From assembly GCA_013339895.1 (NCBI GenBank), contig JABACO010000002.1, forward strand, positions 946,750 through 1,010,749: DNA of 64,000 nucleotides, read 5' to 3'. This document shows, piece after piece, positions 21,377 through 34,132 of the stretch; the first letter of the stretch is position 1; each line of letters starts with the position of its first letter. The notes beneath the pieces were generated by a model. The model saw nothing but the letters and a program-made list of their open reading frames with translations. It did not search any database and was not told the origin of the DNA. The translations under genes and the position numbers were made by a program. This stretch comes from Ephydatia muelleri. Its lineage: Eukaryota > Porifera > Demospongiae > Spongillida > Spongillidae.

Positions 21377-23939
21377 CTGATTAATGGAAAATATATATGT
21401 ATGTCATAAGATTGTTTCTAAACTAAATAACAATGCACTGCAGACAGAGGTGGAAACACCATGCAATAATGCTCATTGTATGGTGTCACCTGCAACTCCT
21501 AATATAATCCCCAGGGAAGTGTCATCTGCAAGATCCACAGTACAGCCTAGTTTTATTCTCCTCAGAACCACTGATTCAGACAGCAGATTATGCCTTGAAT
21601 GCCATCATCATAGCCTACACACTTCTCACCAAAGCATTATTCCAGACTTGTCTACATCACAATGCAACTGAGAGTGTGCCTTTTTATACACTGGATTGCC
21701 ACTTATAACACATAAATCATGCCTAACTTTTTGAATGCTTTGCTACCATAATCAACGTTTAATAACACGTTGTTCCAATTGCCACACACTGATCGGTTTT
21801 TCATACATAGTTGGTCATCTTGCTTTTATTTTTTATTGAATTGTCAAAGGTTTACGATGTACTAAAGACTGGTCTGATTTATAATAAGTGTGCTTCATTA
21901 CACTAATATTAAGCATCCTTTTATCTAAAATCAAGACAATAACATATTAATTTTTATCATGTATAATTCATTATTTATGGAATAATAGTTGTGTTCTCTA
22001 ACTCAATTAATCATTAATGATATGTTAATAACCAGTGCTAGCTCATGAGCACAGTAATGCTAGTAATGACATCGGTCACAGTGTACATATTGGTAGGGAT
22101 TTCCCCCTCCCCTCTCTGATGGTAACAAGAGTTCTGAACTTGGAGGTTTGTTACAATAGAGTACTCATTTAGAAACTGGGATTGCTTAAACCTAATTTAG
22201 TTTATAAAGTTAGTTTTCACATATGGTTACAGTAAAGCCAACTATATCTGTGCGCTGAGGGCAACCCGCCCAATGTCGGAGTACAGCGCTATCCCATATC
22301 AGCACTGCACTGAACGAGGGGCAATGTCAGCCTACCAGCAGGTTGATATATGAAGCGTGTAGACACAACCACGCTGACGTGAGCACAAAATGGCGATTTC
22401 GATATACCTCTACAGTTGGCTTGCAGCTCTCGCCTTCAAAGATAGCACATTCCAGGACACACCTAGGCTTCACCTAGTTAACCTGTTTTTTTATTTTTTA
22501 TGTTGGACTCCTGGGAGAGCGATATGAAATTCTTACTAGCACTGTAGTCAATAATGTTCCTTGCCACGGGCAACACAGATCTGCTTTTCCATCAGCATAA
22601 TTTTGCATGCACTAGTTGAATGTGAGGTAAACAAGTGTATATGTACTTATCAGATAAGTACAAAGTATATATTGTCATGACTTCGCAATACCCTTCTGTA
22701 GGAATATTTGTACACTCATTTAATTCCCTGAATACAGCTAGTGCGACATGCAACACTGTCTTGCGTCTGCTTGATGAAAAAGGATGTACCAGGCAGGTAC
22801 TGTAAGTTTAAGAGTGCTCCTGCATTGACCTCTGGCAATGATTTTCCCTATGATGCCGTCCTTTTTGGTAAAATGGAAGTTAAAGTTTAATTTCATTCTT
22901 CCCACTCTAAGCCTAAGGAAAAAAAAAACAAAGTACCTTGCGTAACAAAAATGGTCCTTCTCTCAGAGGGTAGTTCTATAGATAATACCCAGTCCTATGG
23001 GACACTACAGTGCCTACATGTTGTTACATTACCTATGAGCAGTTGTAGTCATGTCTCTAAGGAAACACTATAAATCAGTGGGTTTCGAAAATACATGCGC
23101 ATGTGCGGAATAGAACAAATTGCATAGACATCCAAATCTCAACCAGCTGGTTGTCCACCTGCAGAGGACAATCATAGGCACTCCACAAAACACTTTGGGA
23201 ACTTCGCAATCTGATAATACATGTAGCTGAGATTCATATACCCACATCATTACAGTTGGAGAGTGCAAGGTGTGGCTAAGTGAGACCAATTATTATTAAA
23301 GTGTACGATAACTTTGATAACAAGGTTTTTAATGATTAAATTAGCACTTTGATTTCTTTTACATGTATTACTAGTAATTAGGCCAAAACTATTACTTCAG
23401 TTACATTTAGATCGTTATAAGCGGTTATCTGGTTTAATCAAATCCTCAATGCGATCAACAGAATTCTGATTTTGGTGTTAGGGTTCCCCTTTGCTTCTTG
23501 CCACCACACAGGTCGTCAAAACATGTGCACAATGCCAACCGTAGTAACAATTCTTTCAAGTACTGTGCATTACAAACACAGGATAGTCACAAGCTTTAAT
23601 TGCATAGCGCATTGAGAATCGATGACGCTTCTCTCCTACAGTAGGACATAATTACAGCTTGCAATATAACAAATGAGCACTAATTGGAATTCTTGCTAAC
23701 TAATTTATATCTTTGCTGATGCTAATGAATGTCCTTGCATTCCCCGACATTGGAATGGCAGTATAATGCGGGAGACAACAAATCTCTATAGTCGCCTCAA
23801 CACATTAGTGCAGTCTTGCTGGTGCAACGGTCTGTAATGTAAGTAATATGGCTGTACTTGATTTTCTCTTGATCGTAGCCCCTGTAACCTTATCAAGATT
23901 GATCGAAATCAAATAATAAATTATTAGTATCAAGCTGAA
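21377..23939. other. Intron or spacer upstream of Roc1 in copy A
   Basis: No exon, RNA gene or transposon recognised. AT-rich with scattered TACATGTA words. It corresponds to the shorter intron 1 of copy B (56989-57772). Confidence 0.5.
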
Positions 23940-24160
23940 TAGTGATATTTCTTCTTTCACCATTGGAACAACACAACTATCAGATAAAACCTTCAAATCC
24001 TTCGTCAATTCACCATCAACAGTCTCAACCCTTCTTTTTCTTCACTTCCAATACAAAACAGCTGACATCATCACAAGAAGTCACATCACCTGCTCACTCA
24101 TTTCCATTTCACCTACTCTTGGTGGTGTTTTCTGGACCCCGTCACACCTAACTCTATTTG
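23940..24160 (-). pseudogene. Copy A decayed first exon
   Basis: Aligns with the start of the copy B first exon: ATGTCTCC near 24155, then GTGGAAATGAGTG-like and GATGGTGAATT-like words in order. A deletion after GAGCAGGTGATG brings a TGA stop into frame about 25 codons in, and only one decayed acidic repeat unit (KVLSDSCVVPMVKEE) follows. If copy A is made, translation more likely starts at the Met before SKGYVETS in the Roc1 exon. Confidence 0.6.
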
Positions 24161-24500
24161 GAGACATCTTTGATCTATTCATACAGACCATATTAGCATT
24201 AGGGGATTCTTCCTCTCTATCCATGACTGTAGATTTGCAGCCAATAAACATTTAGACATGAGAACTAGCATACTGATACTGTTGAACCAAGAAAATAGAT
24301 GATTATAAATACCTGCAGTGCACCAGAATACCATACCATGATCTACATTTTATGACAGTGTCAAAATGGATGATAAACTATTGTACTGCTGCATACGGCA
24401 AATTGGTTGGTTGAAGCATTCCACAAGTAAATTGGTTGTCATGATTCCTCTTGCATATGGGCCATGTTGGGGGTAATAATAGCATTAGGATCTCAGTTTG
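24161..24500 (-). promoter_or_regulatory. Upstream region conserved between copies A and B
   Basis: Words such as AAGTAAATTGGTTGTCA and TAATAGCATTA recur in order at 59060-59410 upstream of copy B. Conservation beyond the exon suggests 5' UTR and promoter, or simply the extent of the duplication. No clear TATA box assigned. Confidence 0.4.
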
Positions 24501-25503
24501 AGTCTGTAGTAATTGTAATTGATTATTAACAGCAGACTATGGGACTGCAATAGAACCTTCTAGACTAACAGGCACGTGAGGCAGACTCTTTTAAGCGCTG
24601 GAATTGTAAGTACGAGTCGGTTGGCAACCCGGAGTTAGATAGAGGTTCTACCCGTCACTCCCTCTTGGCCATTCCGCGTATGGTGTTGTATATGCTGTAC
24701 TTGTATAACTGTTGTGTGTGTTTACAAGTCGAGATACTACAGAGTCTCTGCTAAGAATTGAGGGAAACGCTATTTTTAGAATATTGCTTAACAAATAAAC
24801 CCATACTTGATAAACATGTGACTATGATAAACATCATTGTGCACTCTGTTGGTATGGAGGGGTGGGGTTGTCTCGCCAGATAGGGGTGAGTTGGAGCAAA
24901 GCTCAGGAACGGTTTTACTCCACGCAACATGTACATCTGATCGGACAGTGACTACTATCAGATATAATATAGAATCTGCTACATGGCAGTATCAAACCAA
25001 TGCACTTAACTCTCCATGCAACATATGGTCTCATATTATTGCATATTGTTTGCAGTTTAATACAATTCGTTGTAAGTTGTCCTGGTGTACCGAAATTATG
25101 GCGCTCCAATCAAAATGACGTACTATGATGGTCCAGTAGGCGTAATTCATCAAACATCACAATTTTAATCATAGTATGCAAGAAAATTCCAACAAAGGGC
25201 CAACATTCTGGTGTAGTAGGTATGATGTACTCTAGATGTAATGGATCTAAGGTACATGGTACCTGGGAAGAGTGAACTCTGGAGTACACAGCTGTGCTGG
25301 GAGGTAAGATGTACACTTACACTGGTAGGGCCAGGTTACAATCTACAGTCTCTGTTACCTGGATTCTGCAGTTGAAGTTTCGATCAATTTTACAGTCGGT
25401 TAACTCTTGTCGTAACCCGCAAAGAGCGCCTCAACCACGTGGTGCTCTCTAAATAGCAGATATGGGTCATGGAAAGGAGAGTGATGCAGCAAATTGAGGA
25501 GTG
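24501..25503. other. Spacer without a recognised gene
   Basis: Nothing supported by homology. 24590-24760 is richer in GC with CGAGTCGGTTGGCAACCCGG and may be the end of an old element. Confidence 0.4.
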
Positions 25504-26166
25504 ATGGATATATAGTAGATGATGACCCCACAGGAAATGGATGTATAGTAGATGATGACCCCACAGGAAATGGATGTATAGTAGATGATGACCCCACAGG
25601 AAATGAATGTATAGTAGATGATGACCCCACAGGAAATGGATGTATAGTAGATGATGACCCCACAGGAAATGGATGTATAGTAGATGATGACCCCACAGGA
25701 AATGGATGTATAGTAGATGATGACCCCACAGGAAATGGATGTTAGTAGATGATGACCCCACAGGAAATGGATGTATAGTAGATGATGACCCCACAGGAAA
25801 TGGATGTATAGTAGATGATGACCCCACAGGAAATGGATGTATAGTAGATGATGACCCCACAGGAAATGGATGTATAGTAGATGATGACCCCACAGGAAAT
25901 GGATGTATAGTAGATGATGACCCCACAGGAAATGGATGTATAGTAGATGATGACCCCACAGGAAATGGATGTATAGTAGATGATGACCCCACAGGAAATG
26001 GATGTATAGTAGATGATGACCCCACAGGAAATGGATGTATAGTAGATGATGACCCCACAGGAAATGGATGTATAGTAGATGATGTCTCCACAGGAAATGG
26101 ATGTATAGTAGATGATGACCCCACAGGAAATGGATGTATAGTAGATGATGACCCCACAGGAAATGG
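25504..26166. repeat. 33-base minisatellite, about 20 units
   Basis: Unit GATGACCCCACAGGAAATGG plus ATGTATAGTAGAT, almost identical throughout. One unit near 25740 lacks two bases and one near 26080 has GATGTCTCC. Because 33 is divisible by three, long open frames appear on both strands (GNGCIVDDDPT; HPFPVGSSSTI); these are consequences of periodicity. No spacers, so not CRISPR. Confidence 0.95.
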
Positions 26167-26399
26167 AGCTGACAAACCTGATTACTACGCTATACGCCAT
26201 AGAAGCATATTTATCAAGTGACTGTTATGTAGAGAAAATTAAAAGTAAACCAAACTTGAAATCAAACCTAAGAAAGGTGGCCCAGCAAGTAAAGGTATAT
26301 TGAGGTAAAAATGAAAAGTGGAGCTCCAGCCTATATGAGAGTAGTAAAGGATTTACACACAAGGAACAAGGTACTGAAAGCCTGCTAAAAGTTCTTGAA

Positions 26400-26720
26400 G
26401 GAGAACAGCAAGATGGCTTGATGTTCTTCAAAATGTTTTATTTGCTTTCTGAACAGCACGTCACAAAATCCACAGGCCAATCGCCATTTGCACTGTTGCA
26501 TGGTCTCATGGCACTTCTTCCTATTAAAATGAGAGTGATACAGATGTTGAGGTGACAACTATAAACAATTCATCGCCAGTCAATGAAAAGAAATTGCAGA
26601 AAACCGCTCATCAAAATCTAAGATTAGTAAGTCTGCACAGGGAATTGATAAAGTTCAAAAAAGGCAGACAGTAGATAATAAAAGAAGGCATGAGAATTGC
26701 ATAACTGCTATACGATTTAC
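26400..26720 (+). pseudogene. Ty3/gypsy integrase C-terminal relic
   Basis: One frame reads SEQHVTKSTGQSPFALLHGL, matching the HxxTGxSPFxLLYGRxPxLP pattern that follows the integrase core in Ty3/gypsy elements. A shifted frame at about 26640 reads VQKRQTVDNKRRHE, like the nIxkAQxRQkxxYDxrh segment. Several stops and frame changes; non-functional. The rest of the element was not found nearby. Confidence 0.6.
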
Positions 26721-28924
26721 AACGTGCAGATAGGAAAGGTGGTAGACAATGTTTGCCTGAACTGGTCCTTAATTATGTTATTTGCCAACATATGGGCTGG
26801 CAAGAAGCTACAGACTGGTTGCAATCTCAAGAAATTTCTTGAGCATCAGGAAAATTAAGCAGACAAAAGTGATGCTGATGAAGCGGAAACTCAGAATGGC
26901 AAACCACGGAAGGAAAACTAAATGAAAGCTGTTTCAAGAGGTTTTCAGACAAACAGGAAAATTATAATGATGAGGATATTCATTTTGTATGTGAACTCAG
27001 TCCTGCATGGAACTTGTATAGTCTGCTTGGAGGAGACAAAACTGCAAACAGTTCCATCTGCCAACCTTTAACGTTTTATTATATTATATCTCTTCAGCAT
27101 CTATTTTATCCATTTACTACTGTATTATTTCACAGCTACTGCATGAATTGTATTATAACTCTCTATTAATACACCATGTGAATATGTATGATGACTAGAA
27201 CTTGGTAAGAGTCCATTCTACTTTGCCTTGTGTTCAGGTATAAAGTAGGATGCCTGAAGGTAAGAGTACTCTATAGACGTCATCCTACTAATGAGTCCAT
27301 CCTGCCTCCCATGCACGTAAGCAACTGTGCCGATCTCCTCACCAGCTCGTCGCATTACGTCACTGACTCACATGAGAAAGGTTTACACCAAGCATTGAAT
27401 TATACAAAGCCAAACATTTTCAGACTGTACCAGATATTTTAGGGTCATCATTCTGTATTGTGTGATCAGGTATGATTGCAAGTGACAATACGATCTAAAA
27501 TGATATATCAACCACTAACAGAATGAGGGCACATTTGGGTACATGAACTGAACAATATGTTCCAGGACTGGTGATCATACCATTACCAGTCTAAATACAT
27601 CATGTACCAAACACACTAAATAATTAAAATGCGCATAAATTGGCCATTAATAAGTATGCACATGCATAACGTCCCTGTATTCAATGAAGGCTAGACTTAA
27701 GGAACGTGAGCGCGAACTGTTTGTGAGTATATACCAGCGTGAATTCCGACGAAAGCAGCGCATGAGAGATGGCATAGTAAACGGCAAAAGGTATCTTTGT
27801 TATAATGTAGCAAGAATGGTTGAGAGGTGTGCATTATTTAGAGCTTTGTAAGTAGACAAATGTCCCAATAGCAATGATGAAACCAATCCTCAAAAAGCAA
27901 AAATCCTACACCGACAGCTGTGCAGCTGATGTATTGTGGTGATGGTCTTTGCACAGTGTGGGCAATGTGAGTAGCAGATGTTTCACATGTTGATCCAGAT
28001 TAGTGTTCTTATCCATCCCTGCTGATCTCTATCTGTAAGGCCACAAAACGCACTAGTGGCTATACAACAAGAATTTTGAACGCATACCAGTAGGTGTGCT
28101 TAAGTTTGTGTACTGCCGCTTCTTACGCAGATCTGGTCTGAAAGGAACAGGGTGTGTACTGAATTTGCTCAAACAATGAAGCAGACCATACCTGCACTGC
28201 TGCAAAATAGAAGACATCTATTTCATTATTTTGAATCATCTTCATCATATAGTGAGAAAGGTATGTATGTATCTTACTTATTATTTGATAAAAGGATTTA
28301 ACCTTTTAGGGTTGAGTCATTTAATTAAATAAATAAATGGTTGCTCCTGTAACTGTGGCATAGCTAGAACGTTTTGTCTACTGCAACATTTAAGTATTAG
28401 TGGAAGGTATGGTCTAACATTCCAAGGTGTGAAACTATGTAACTTATGCATTTCTCCTTTCATGTAGCATATGCATGGGATTACCCACTCAAGAGTTCTT
28501 TCTGAAAGCCTTTTATCAACCTGCAACAACTAGATAGGTACATACACATTTGTGACACCTGTCAGTTGCTGGTACATACTTGTGACACATGTACAATAGT
28601 CCTAGCCTCTCATGTATACAACTGTGAAACCTATGCAGTAGTATTTGCTTTGGCCTTTCATATGTCCTAGGGTTCAAGACGCTTATGCAATCTTTCAGAG
28701 TTGCTGCTGGTTTCTACTGGAAAACATAACACTACCTCCAACAACTTGTTGCAGTGTGGGACACAGTATGAAATATTGCTGGGATCTGCCAGTTAAGGCC
28801 ACAGACCCAGTGTTCGAGCACCATGCTATAATGTCACAGCAGTCATGTTTGGTGAATTCAGGGACTATATCAAGCTTTTAACAATGTAAGAATATTAAGT
28901 AGTAATTCTATAGTCTTATTTCAT
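26721..28924. other. Spacer; one small unassigned open frame
   Basis: No gene recognised. 27684-27851 (+) is a 55-codon frame starting MKARLKERERELFVSIYQRE, highly charged, origin unknown; it may belong to an old transposon. Nothing else stands out. Confidence 0.35.
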
Positions 28925-31240
28925 CCTAGATGGTGTATGGAATCTTGCTTTGTGTGTATAAGTCACAAGCTGGTGATGTGGAGTGCCTTGCTCAGGGCTT
29001 TCAGCAGCTGCAATCAAATTATGGTGTGACATGAGCACAACTGTCCCCTGTTGGACCTGACTACAACCATTTTTGCTACATCTAGGAATCTAGGGTCAAC
29101 ATACCACGAGCAGTCTCTGTTTTCCATGTATGTCATGCCAGATGCTGCTTTAGACAAACAGATACAGTGGAGAACATAGGTGGCCCCAGCATATGTATGG
29201 AGGGGGGGGGGGGGGGAGGGGAGGGCCAAGCATACAAGGGTGCCAAAAGGGAGGGGCATTTTCTATGTTATGGTGATAATGAATCTTGATTATTATTCAT
29301 GTTGACCTGTAATGCATGTAAAAACATTGCTACTCTAAATTAGATTTGATAGCTTTATTTGGTGCATTTAAAAATATGTCCACTGCTTTGTCGTAATTAA
29401 CTGTGTGACCATAATGTATATCATAAGTGGCAGAGACAACAGGACCGAAGCCAGTTGCGCAGACAGCGCAGTGTGGAGAAACTCCTTTCACAGGTGCAGC
29501 TTGTAATAGGGAGTGTGCAACCAATCTTAAGGAGGCGAAATATATTAGGAAAGCGCTCTTCATGACACTCAGTGTTGAAGTGCTGCAAACAAGGGAATTG
29601 GGACGCTCTTCAGGAGAACATTTCGCTTCAAAAGCATTTATTCAGATTGATCCACAAGGTATTTGTCCAGCAGGTCACTCTCATACATCACTACAAGATC
29701 ATTCAAATTGTGTTCTTCGCCATCAAATTGTGGGTACCAGGTGTAGAACGTATGGGTGCAAAAGGCATGGATGTAGAAGGCGGATGCAGAAGGCATGAGT
29801 TCAGAAGTAATGGTTATAGAAGGCATGGGAACAGAAACCAATGGTGTAGAAGGCATGAGAGCAAAAAACATGGGTGTAAAAGGCATGGGTGTAGATTGCA
29901 TGGGTGTAGAAGACATAAGTACAGAAAATACATGGGTGTACAAGGCATGGTGTACAAGGCATGGGTACAAGTACAAGGCATGGGTGTACAAGGCATGGGT
30001 GTACAAGCATGGGTGTACAAGGCATGGGTGTACAAGGCATGGGTGTACAAGGCATGGGTGTACAAGGCATGGGTGTACAAGGCATGGGTGTACAAGGCAT
30101 GGGTGTACAAGGCATGGGTGTACAAGGCATGGGTGTACAAGGCATGGGTGTACAAGGCATGGGTGTACAAGGCATGGGTGTACAAGGCATGGGTGTACAA
30201 GGCATGGGTGTACAAGGCATGGGTGTACAAGGCATGGGTGCAGGAGACAATGGTACAGAAGGCATGAGTGTGGGTGCAGCTGTTGAGGTAGGTATAGGAG
30301 TGAATAAAAACTGGGATGATGCATCAGCTGAATTGTAAAGTAGTTGTTCACCTGCTGTATAAGGCATAGACTGGATAGAACTCACTGAGATCAAAGGTTG
30401 CGGTTGATCCGTTGAAGAGATCGGTACAGGAAAGACTTTATGCTTGGTACAGATTATGCGCATGAGATTAATTGACATTGCAACTTCGCTTTTGGCCCGA
30501 CATTGCTAAGACTTGAAAAGACGGGATGATCCAATAAACAGTAGGTGCTGGCAGATTGTTGTGTAACAACGCCTTTACGGTACTTTGTTGAAGGCGTCGC
30601 TCACTTATTGAGTTTTGAAGAAGGGTGGGGTTAGTTGGGGGAGGAGGGAGGGGGAGGGGGGCATGATCACCTGGGGCCGCCTATGTGAAATTACTGACTG
30701 CAGTGCATTGTAATCATAACAAACGTGGAAAACCATGATATGAATAAATTATCCTTTAAATGCGCTACCGTATATGGAAGACAAAGATATGATCCAATGA
30801 TCGACAGTCTGGTGCAGATTGTAGGCATGCATTGTTGACACATATTACAGTACATGATGTCATGTATGGCAAGATACGGACAATTAGAATGTGGCTGTGT
30901 AGGTGTTACCCTTCAAATCTTAGACCAGAGATAATATATAGAATATCTCTGGCTACGTCCGCGTCGCCCCCCCCCCCCCACCTTTGTGAGGGTGAATGGT
31001 GAACGTAATACGTAAAGTCCGCTAATTACTGTACAACGACATCACTGCATGGTAGCCAAATGGAAGTCTATTAGATGTGAATACTTGCCGTCTACCAGTA
31101 TACGTAAAGTGGTAACGGTTGAATCCTGGGTGTCACTGGTTGATATACCCTCTTGCTAAATGGCGTTCTACCGCCTGATTACGCTCTACTTTTAAAACTA
31201 ACGATGGTGGTTTTTAATTAAAAACAGAAGCGCGTAACAC
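28925..31240. mobile_element. hAT-related repeat block, copy 2
   Basis: Same order of landmarks as 4533-7545: AGATGGTGTATGGAATC start, G run, hAT dimerisation remnant (minus strand, 29330-29563, frameshifted; VKGVSPHCAVCATGF is the shifted reading of the RSF...LRR motif region), minisatellite, and a tail containing ATTAAAAACAGAAGCGC. It lacks the long central poly-G and poly-C part of copy 1. Confidence 0.7.
29938..30243. repeat. 15-base minisatellite, about 19 units
   Basis: Unit TACAAGGCATGGGTG, nearly perfect. It is an expanded, homogenised form of the irregular array at 5364-5612. Open in several frames only because 15 is divisible by three. Confidence 0.95.
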
Positions 31241-31919
31241 GCTTAGGTCGTCCCCTACACTTGAAGTAACGATGGGCCGGTTACTTATTCGTAATGACAA
31301 CCTCTGAGAGATATTATCTCCGACAGAATTACGTCTTCAAGTTGTGTGCCTTGTGTCTGAGTTGTAGGTCTGAGTTCCAATTATTAGGCAAAGTAAAACA
31401 CAACACCGTTCTCTCTCTCTTATACCATATCTATGCTTATACTCACGCTTCTGATGGATGGGTATCACTCCGGTGACTCAGCGCGAGGCTTGTTGTATTC
31501 TTAACACCTACGTCGCGAAGATTACTACATGGTTGCGTCAGCATGCTAGGATTGATTGAAGCAGATATGTTATCTCTGATTGAAGTAGCTCGGGGAGGCC
31601 TTTATATTTGTCGCAATCGAAGACAACACTAATATCTACAGTTTGACTTTAGTTCCATGTCACAAAACGGTGCGCTTTTAGAGAAAGAGTGGTCGAATCA
31701 GTTCCACATGCCCAGACGCAAAAATCGTAGTCGTCGTGGTACGAACGGTTTTGAAAAATAGCAAATAATACCAATAGCTTCCGAAGGGTACCCGCACGGT
31801 GCCCTTTAAGGTCATATAGACGTATATCACACGTAGAAAGAAACTACGGAGAGCAGTACCTTAGCAAGTTGTATATAGGAATTGGTGCTTGCCTACAGTG
31901 ATATTAAGGCAGTATTATA

Positions 31920-32232
31920 AATAAATCATCGGAAGAGAACAAGGCGAGCGCGCTATCAAACGAATCCCGAAAAGAAGAAGGCCTCTGTACGCGACAGCTG
32001 CAAGGCTGATCCCGAAATAAAGGGTTCTGTATGTGACAGCTACAACGCAGATATTCAATCTAAGCGATCTGCTAAAAGGCAGCGATATCAAGAGGACCTC
32101 GAAGAGAACCGTGCAGCTAAAAGGCAGAAGTACGAGGACTATACAGCTGCCTATAAGAAGAGTCGGTATTGGAATGACCTCGATGCTGTCCGATTGGCTA
32201 AACGTATGCCATACCAGACCCGTCCAGACTGA
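31920..32232 (+). pseudogene. Lysine/arginine-rich repeat protein fragment, probably transposon-derived
   Basis: A frame without an initiating Met between TAA and TGA reads NHRKRTRRARYQTNPEKKKA, then SVRDSCKADPE, SVCDSYNAD, SAKRQRYQEDLEENRAAKRQ and KYEDYTAAYKKSRYWNDL. Short units with a conserved tyrosine and basic residues resemble the N-terminal repeats of large transposon proteins in invertebrate genomes (from memory, not checked). A decayed relative is at 7925-8110. 31241-31919 shows nothing else. Confidence 0.45.
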
Positions 32233-32566
32233 AGCGCGCTGCCGAGGCGACGCCGTATCGCAGGGCTAGGGGTCTTAGAACCAGAGATAATAATCTCTGT
32301 TAGAACTAACCACGACCACCGAGTTATAGCATGTTGTATTGTCCTAGCATTAAAAAGCTAAGGGGTAGTTTGTGCATACAACAAGTGTAAAACACTAACT
32401 TGTGCATGCAGAGTCTCTGGTACATGTAAGAGATCTGCACAAAACCATTCAGCGTTCAGTAAGGACTGTCTCCTTTGTGACCTGTCTATTGAATATTGGG
32501 GTGTGATCTTTTAGAAGGTCCTTTATCTGATGTACAATAAGGCTTCCTTTTTAACACCTTAAGCCT

Positions 32567-32732
32567 AGTTCACAATATGACGCGATGGTTGTCGCAGCGA
32601 TAAACCACACCTAAACCACGCCCGATACTGGTACGTTATTAGAAAGTGACGGCCAAGCCCAGTGCAGAACTTTTTTTCATTCATCGCGACGCATCGCGGG
32701 CTCTTGCGTCACATTGTGAACTAGGCTTAAGG
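32567..32732. mobile_element. Short inverted-repeat element (MITE), 166 bases, TTAA flanks
   Basis: Ends are CCTTAAGCCTAGTTCACAAT and its inverse with one mismatch, about 27 bases each, with TTAA at both borders, as for piggyBac-type target duplications. The interior has CGCAGCGATAAACCACACC. A relative with a damaged left end is at 43318-43534. Confidence 0.75.
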
Positions 32733-33001
32733 CACTGACGACAACGATCACAGTGTAATGGTGGTCTAGAAAGAGTAGGTATAGTAAGCCTTTTTGCCTT
32801 TCGTAAGACCCTCTATGTCTATCTCAAACAGTTGTTACTAGATCAGCCCATGTATGTTACTTGCTAAAGTACACGAAGAGCAAATGCAGGCCATTGCTAA
32901 AAGCGATCTGTGAAGTTTAAATTAGGAGAAAATGAAATGTTTGTAAGGGAGAAATCGAGATTAAACTTAAATAATAGGTTATTAATGTATGGCTTCACTT
33001 T

Positions 33002-33003
<2 letters not shown>

Positions 33004-33040
<37 letters not shown>
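33004..33040. repeat. (CA)n microsatellite
   Basis: About 18 uninterrupted CA units. Confidence 0.95.
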
Positions 33041-33043
<3 letters not shown>

Positions 33044-33179
33044 GGACATGCATGCCTGTGTGAATACTATGTTGCTACTGAGGTTGGCTACATGTAAAGG
33101 TGAATACAATTAATGAGATTTCTTTCTCCCAATAGCTACTCCTTGTACAAACCCAACATTTGTGCAATAATAAACTAGT

Positions 33180-34132
33180 GGTGCCCCTGGCAGGCACCAC
33201 CACCTCCAGCATGGCCACCACCACCTCCAGCATGGCCACCACCACCTCCAGCATGGCCACCACCACCTCCAGCATGGCCACCACCACCTCCAGCATGGCC
33301 ACCACCACCTCCAGCATGGCCACCCAGCATGGCCACCACCACCTCCAGCATGGCCACCACCACCTCCGCATGGCCACCACCACCTCCAGCATGGCCACCA
33401 CCACCTCCAGCATGGCATCCACCACCTCCAGCATGGCCAGCACCACCACCTCCAGCATGACCTGCACCACCACCTCCAGAATGGCCACCACCACCTCCAG
33501 AATGGCCACCACCACCTCCAGCATGGCCACCACCACCACCTCCAGAATGGCCACCACCACCTCCAGAATGGCCACCACCACCTCCAGCATGGCCACCACC
33601 ACCACCTCCAGAATGGCCACCACCACCTCCAGAATGGCCACCACCACCTCCAGCATGGCTGGCACCACCACCTCCAGAATGGCCACCACCACCTCCAGCA
33701 TGGCCACCACCACCTCCAGCATGGCCACCACCACCACCTCCAGCATGACCTGCACCACCTCCAGCATGGCCACCACCACCTCCAGCATGACCTGCACCAC
33801 CTCCAGATGGCCACCACCACCTCCAGCATGGCCAGCACCACCTCCAGCATGACCTGCACCACCTCCAGAATGGCCACCACCACCTCCAGCATGGCCAGCA
33901 CCACCTCCAGAATGGCCACCACCATCTCCAGCATGGCCACCACCACCTCCAGCATGGCTGGCACCACCACCTCCAGAATGGCCACCACCACCTCCAGCAT
34001 GGCCACCACCACCTCCAGCATGGCTGGCACCACCACCTCCAGAATGGCCACCACCACCTCCAGCATGGCCACCACCACCTCCAGCATGGCCACCACCACC
34101 TCCAGCATGGCCACCACCACCTCCAGCATGTT
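33180..34132. repeat. Variable minisatellite, 21- and 24-base units
   Basis: Units ATGGCCACCACCACCTCCAGC with 24-base variants carrying an extra ACC, and variants ATGACCTGC, ATGGCTGGC and CCAGAATGG arranged in higher-order patterns over about 950 bases. All unit lengths are multiples of three, giving long artefactual frames (MATTTSS on plus, HAGGGGG on minus). No start context, splice signal or unique sequence supports a gene. Confidence 0.9.

Noticed and set aside
25504-26166. CRISPR array
   Set aside because: Units are head to tail with no unique spacers, and the genome is animal.
25390-26221. Open frames HPFPVGSSSTI (minus) and GNGCIVDDDPT (plus)
   Set aside because: Pure products of a 33-base tandem array.
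29572-30351. Large frames WVYKA, MGVQG and PCTPM in the 15-base array
   Set aside because: Tandem-repeat artefact inside a decayed transposon block.
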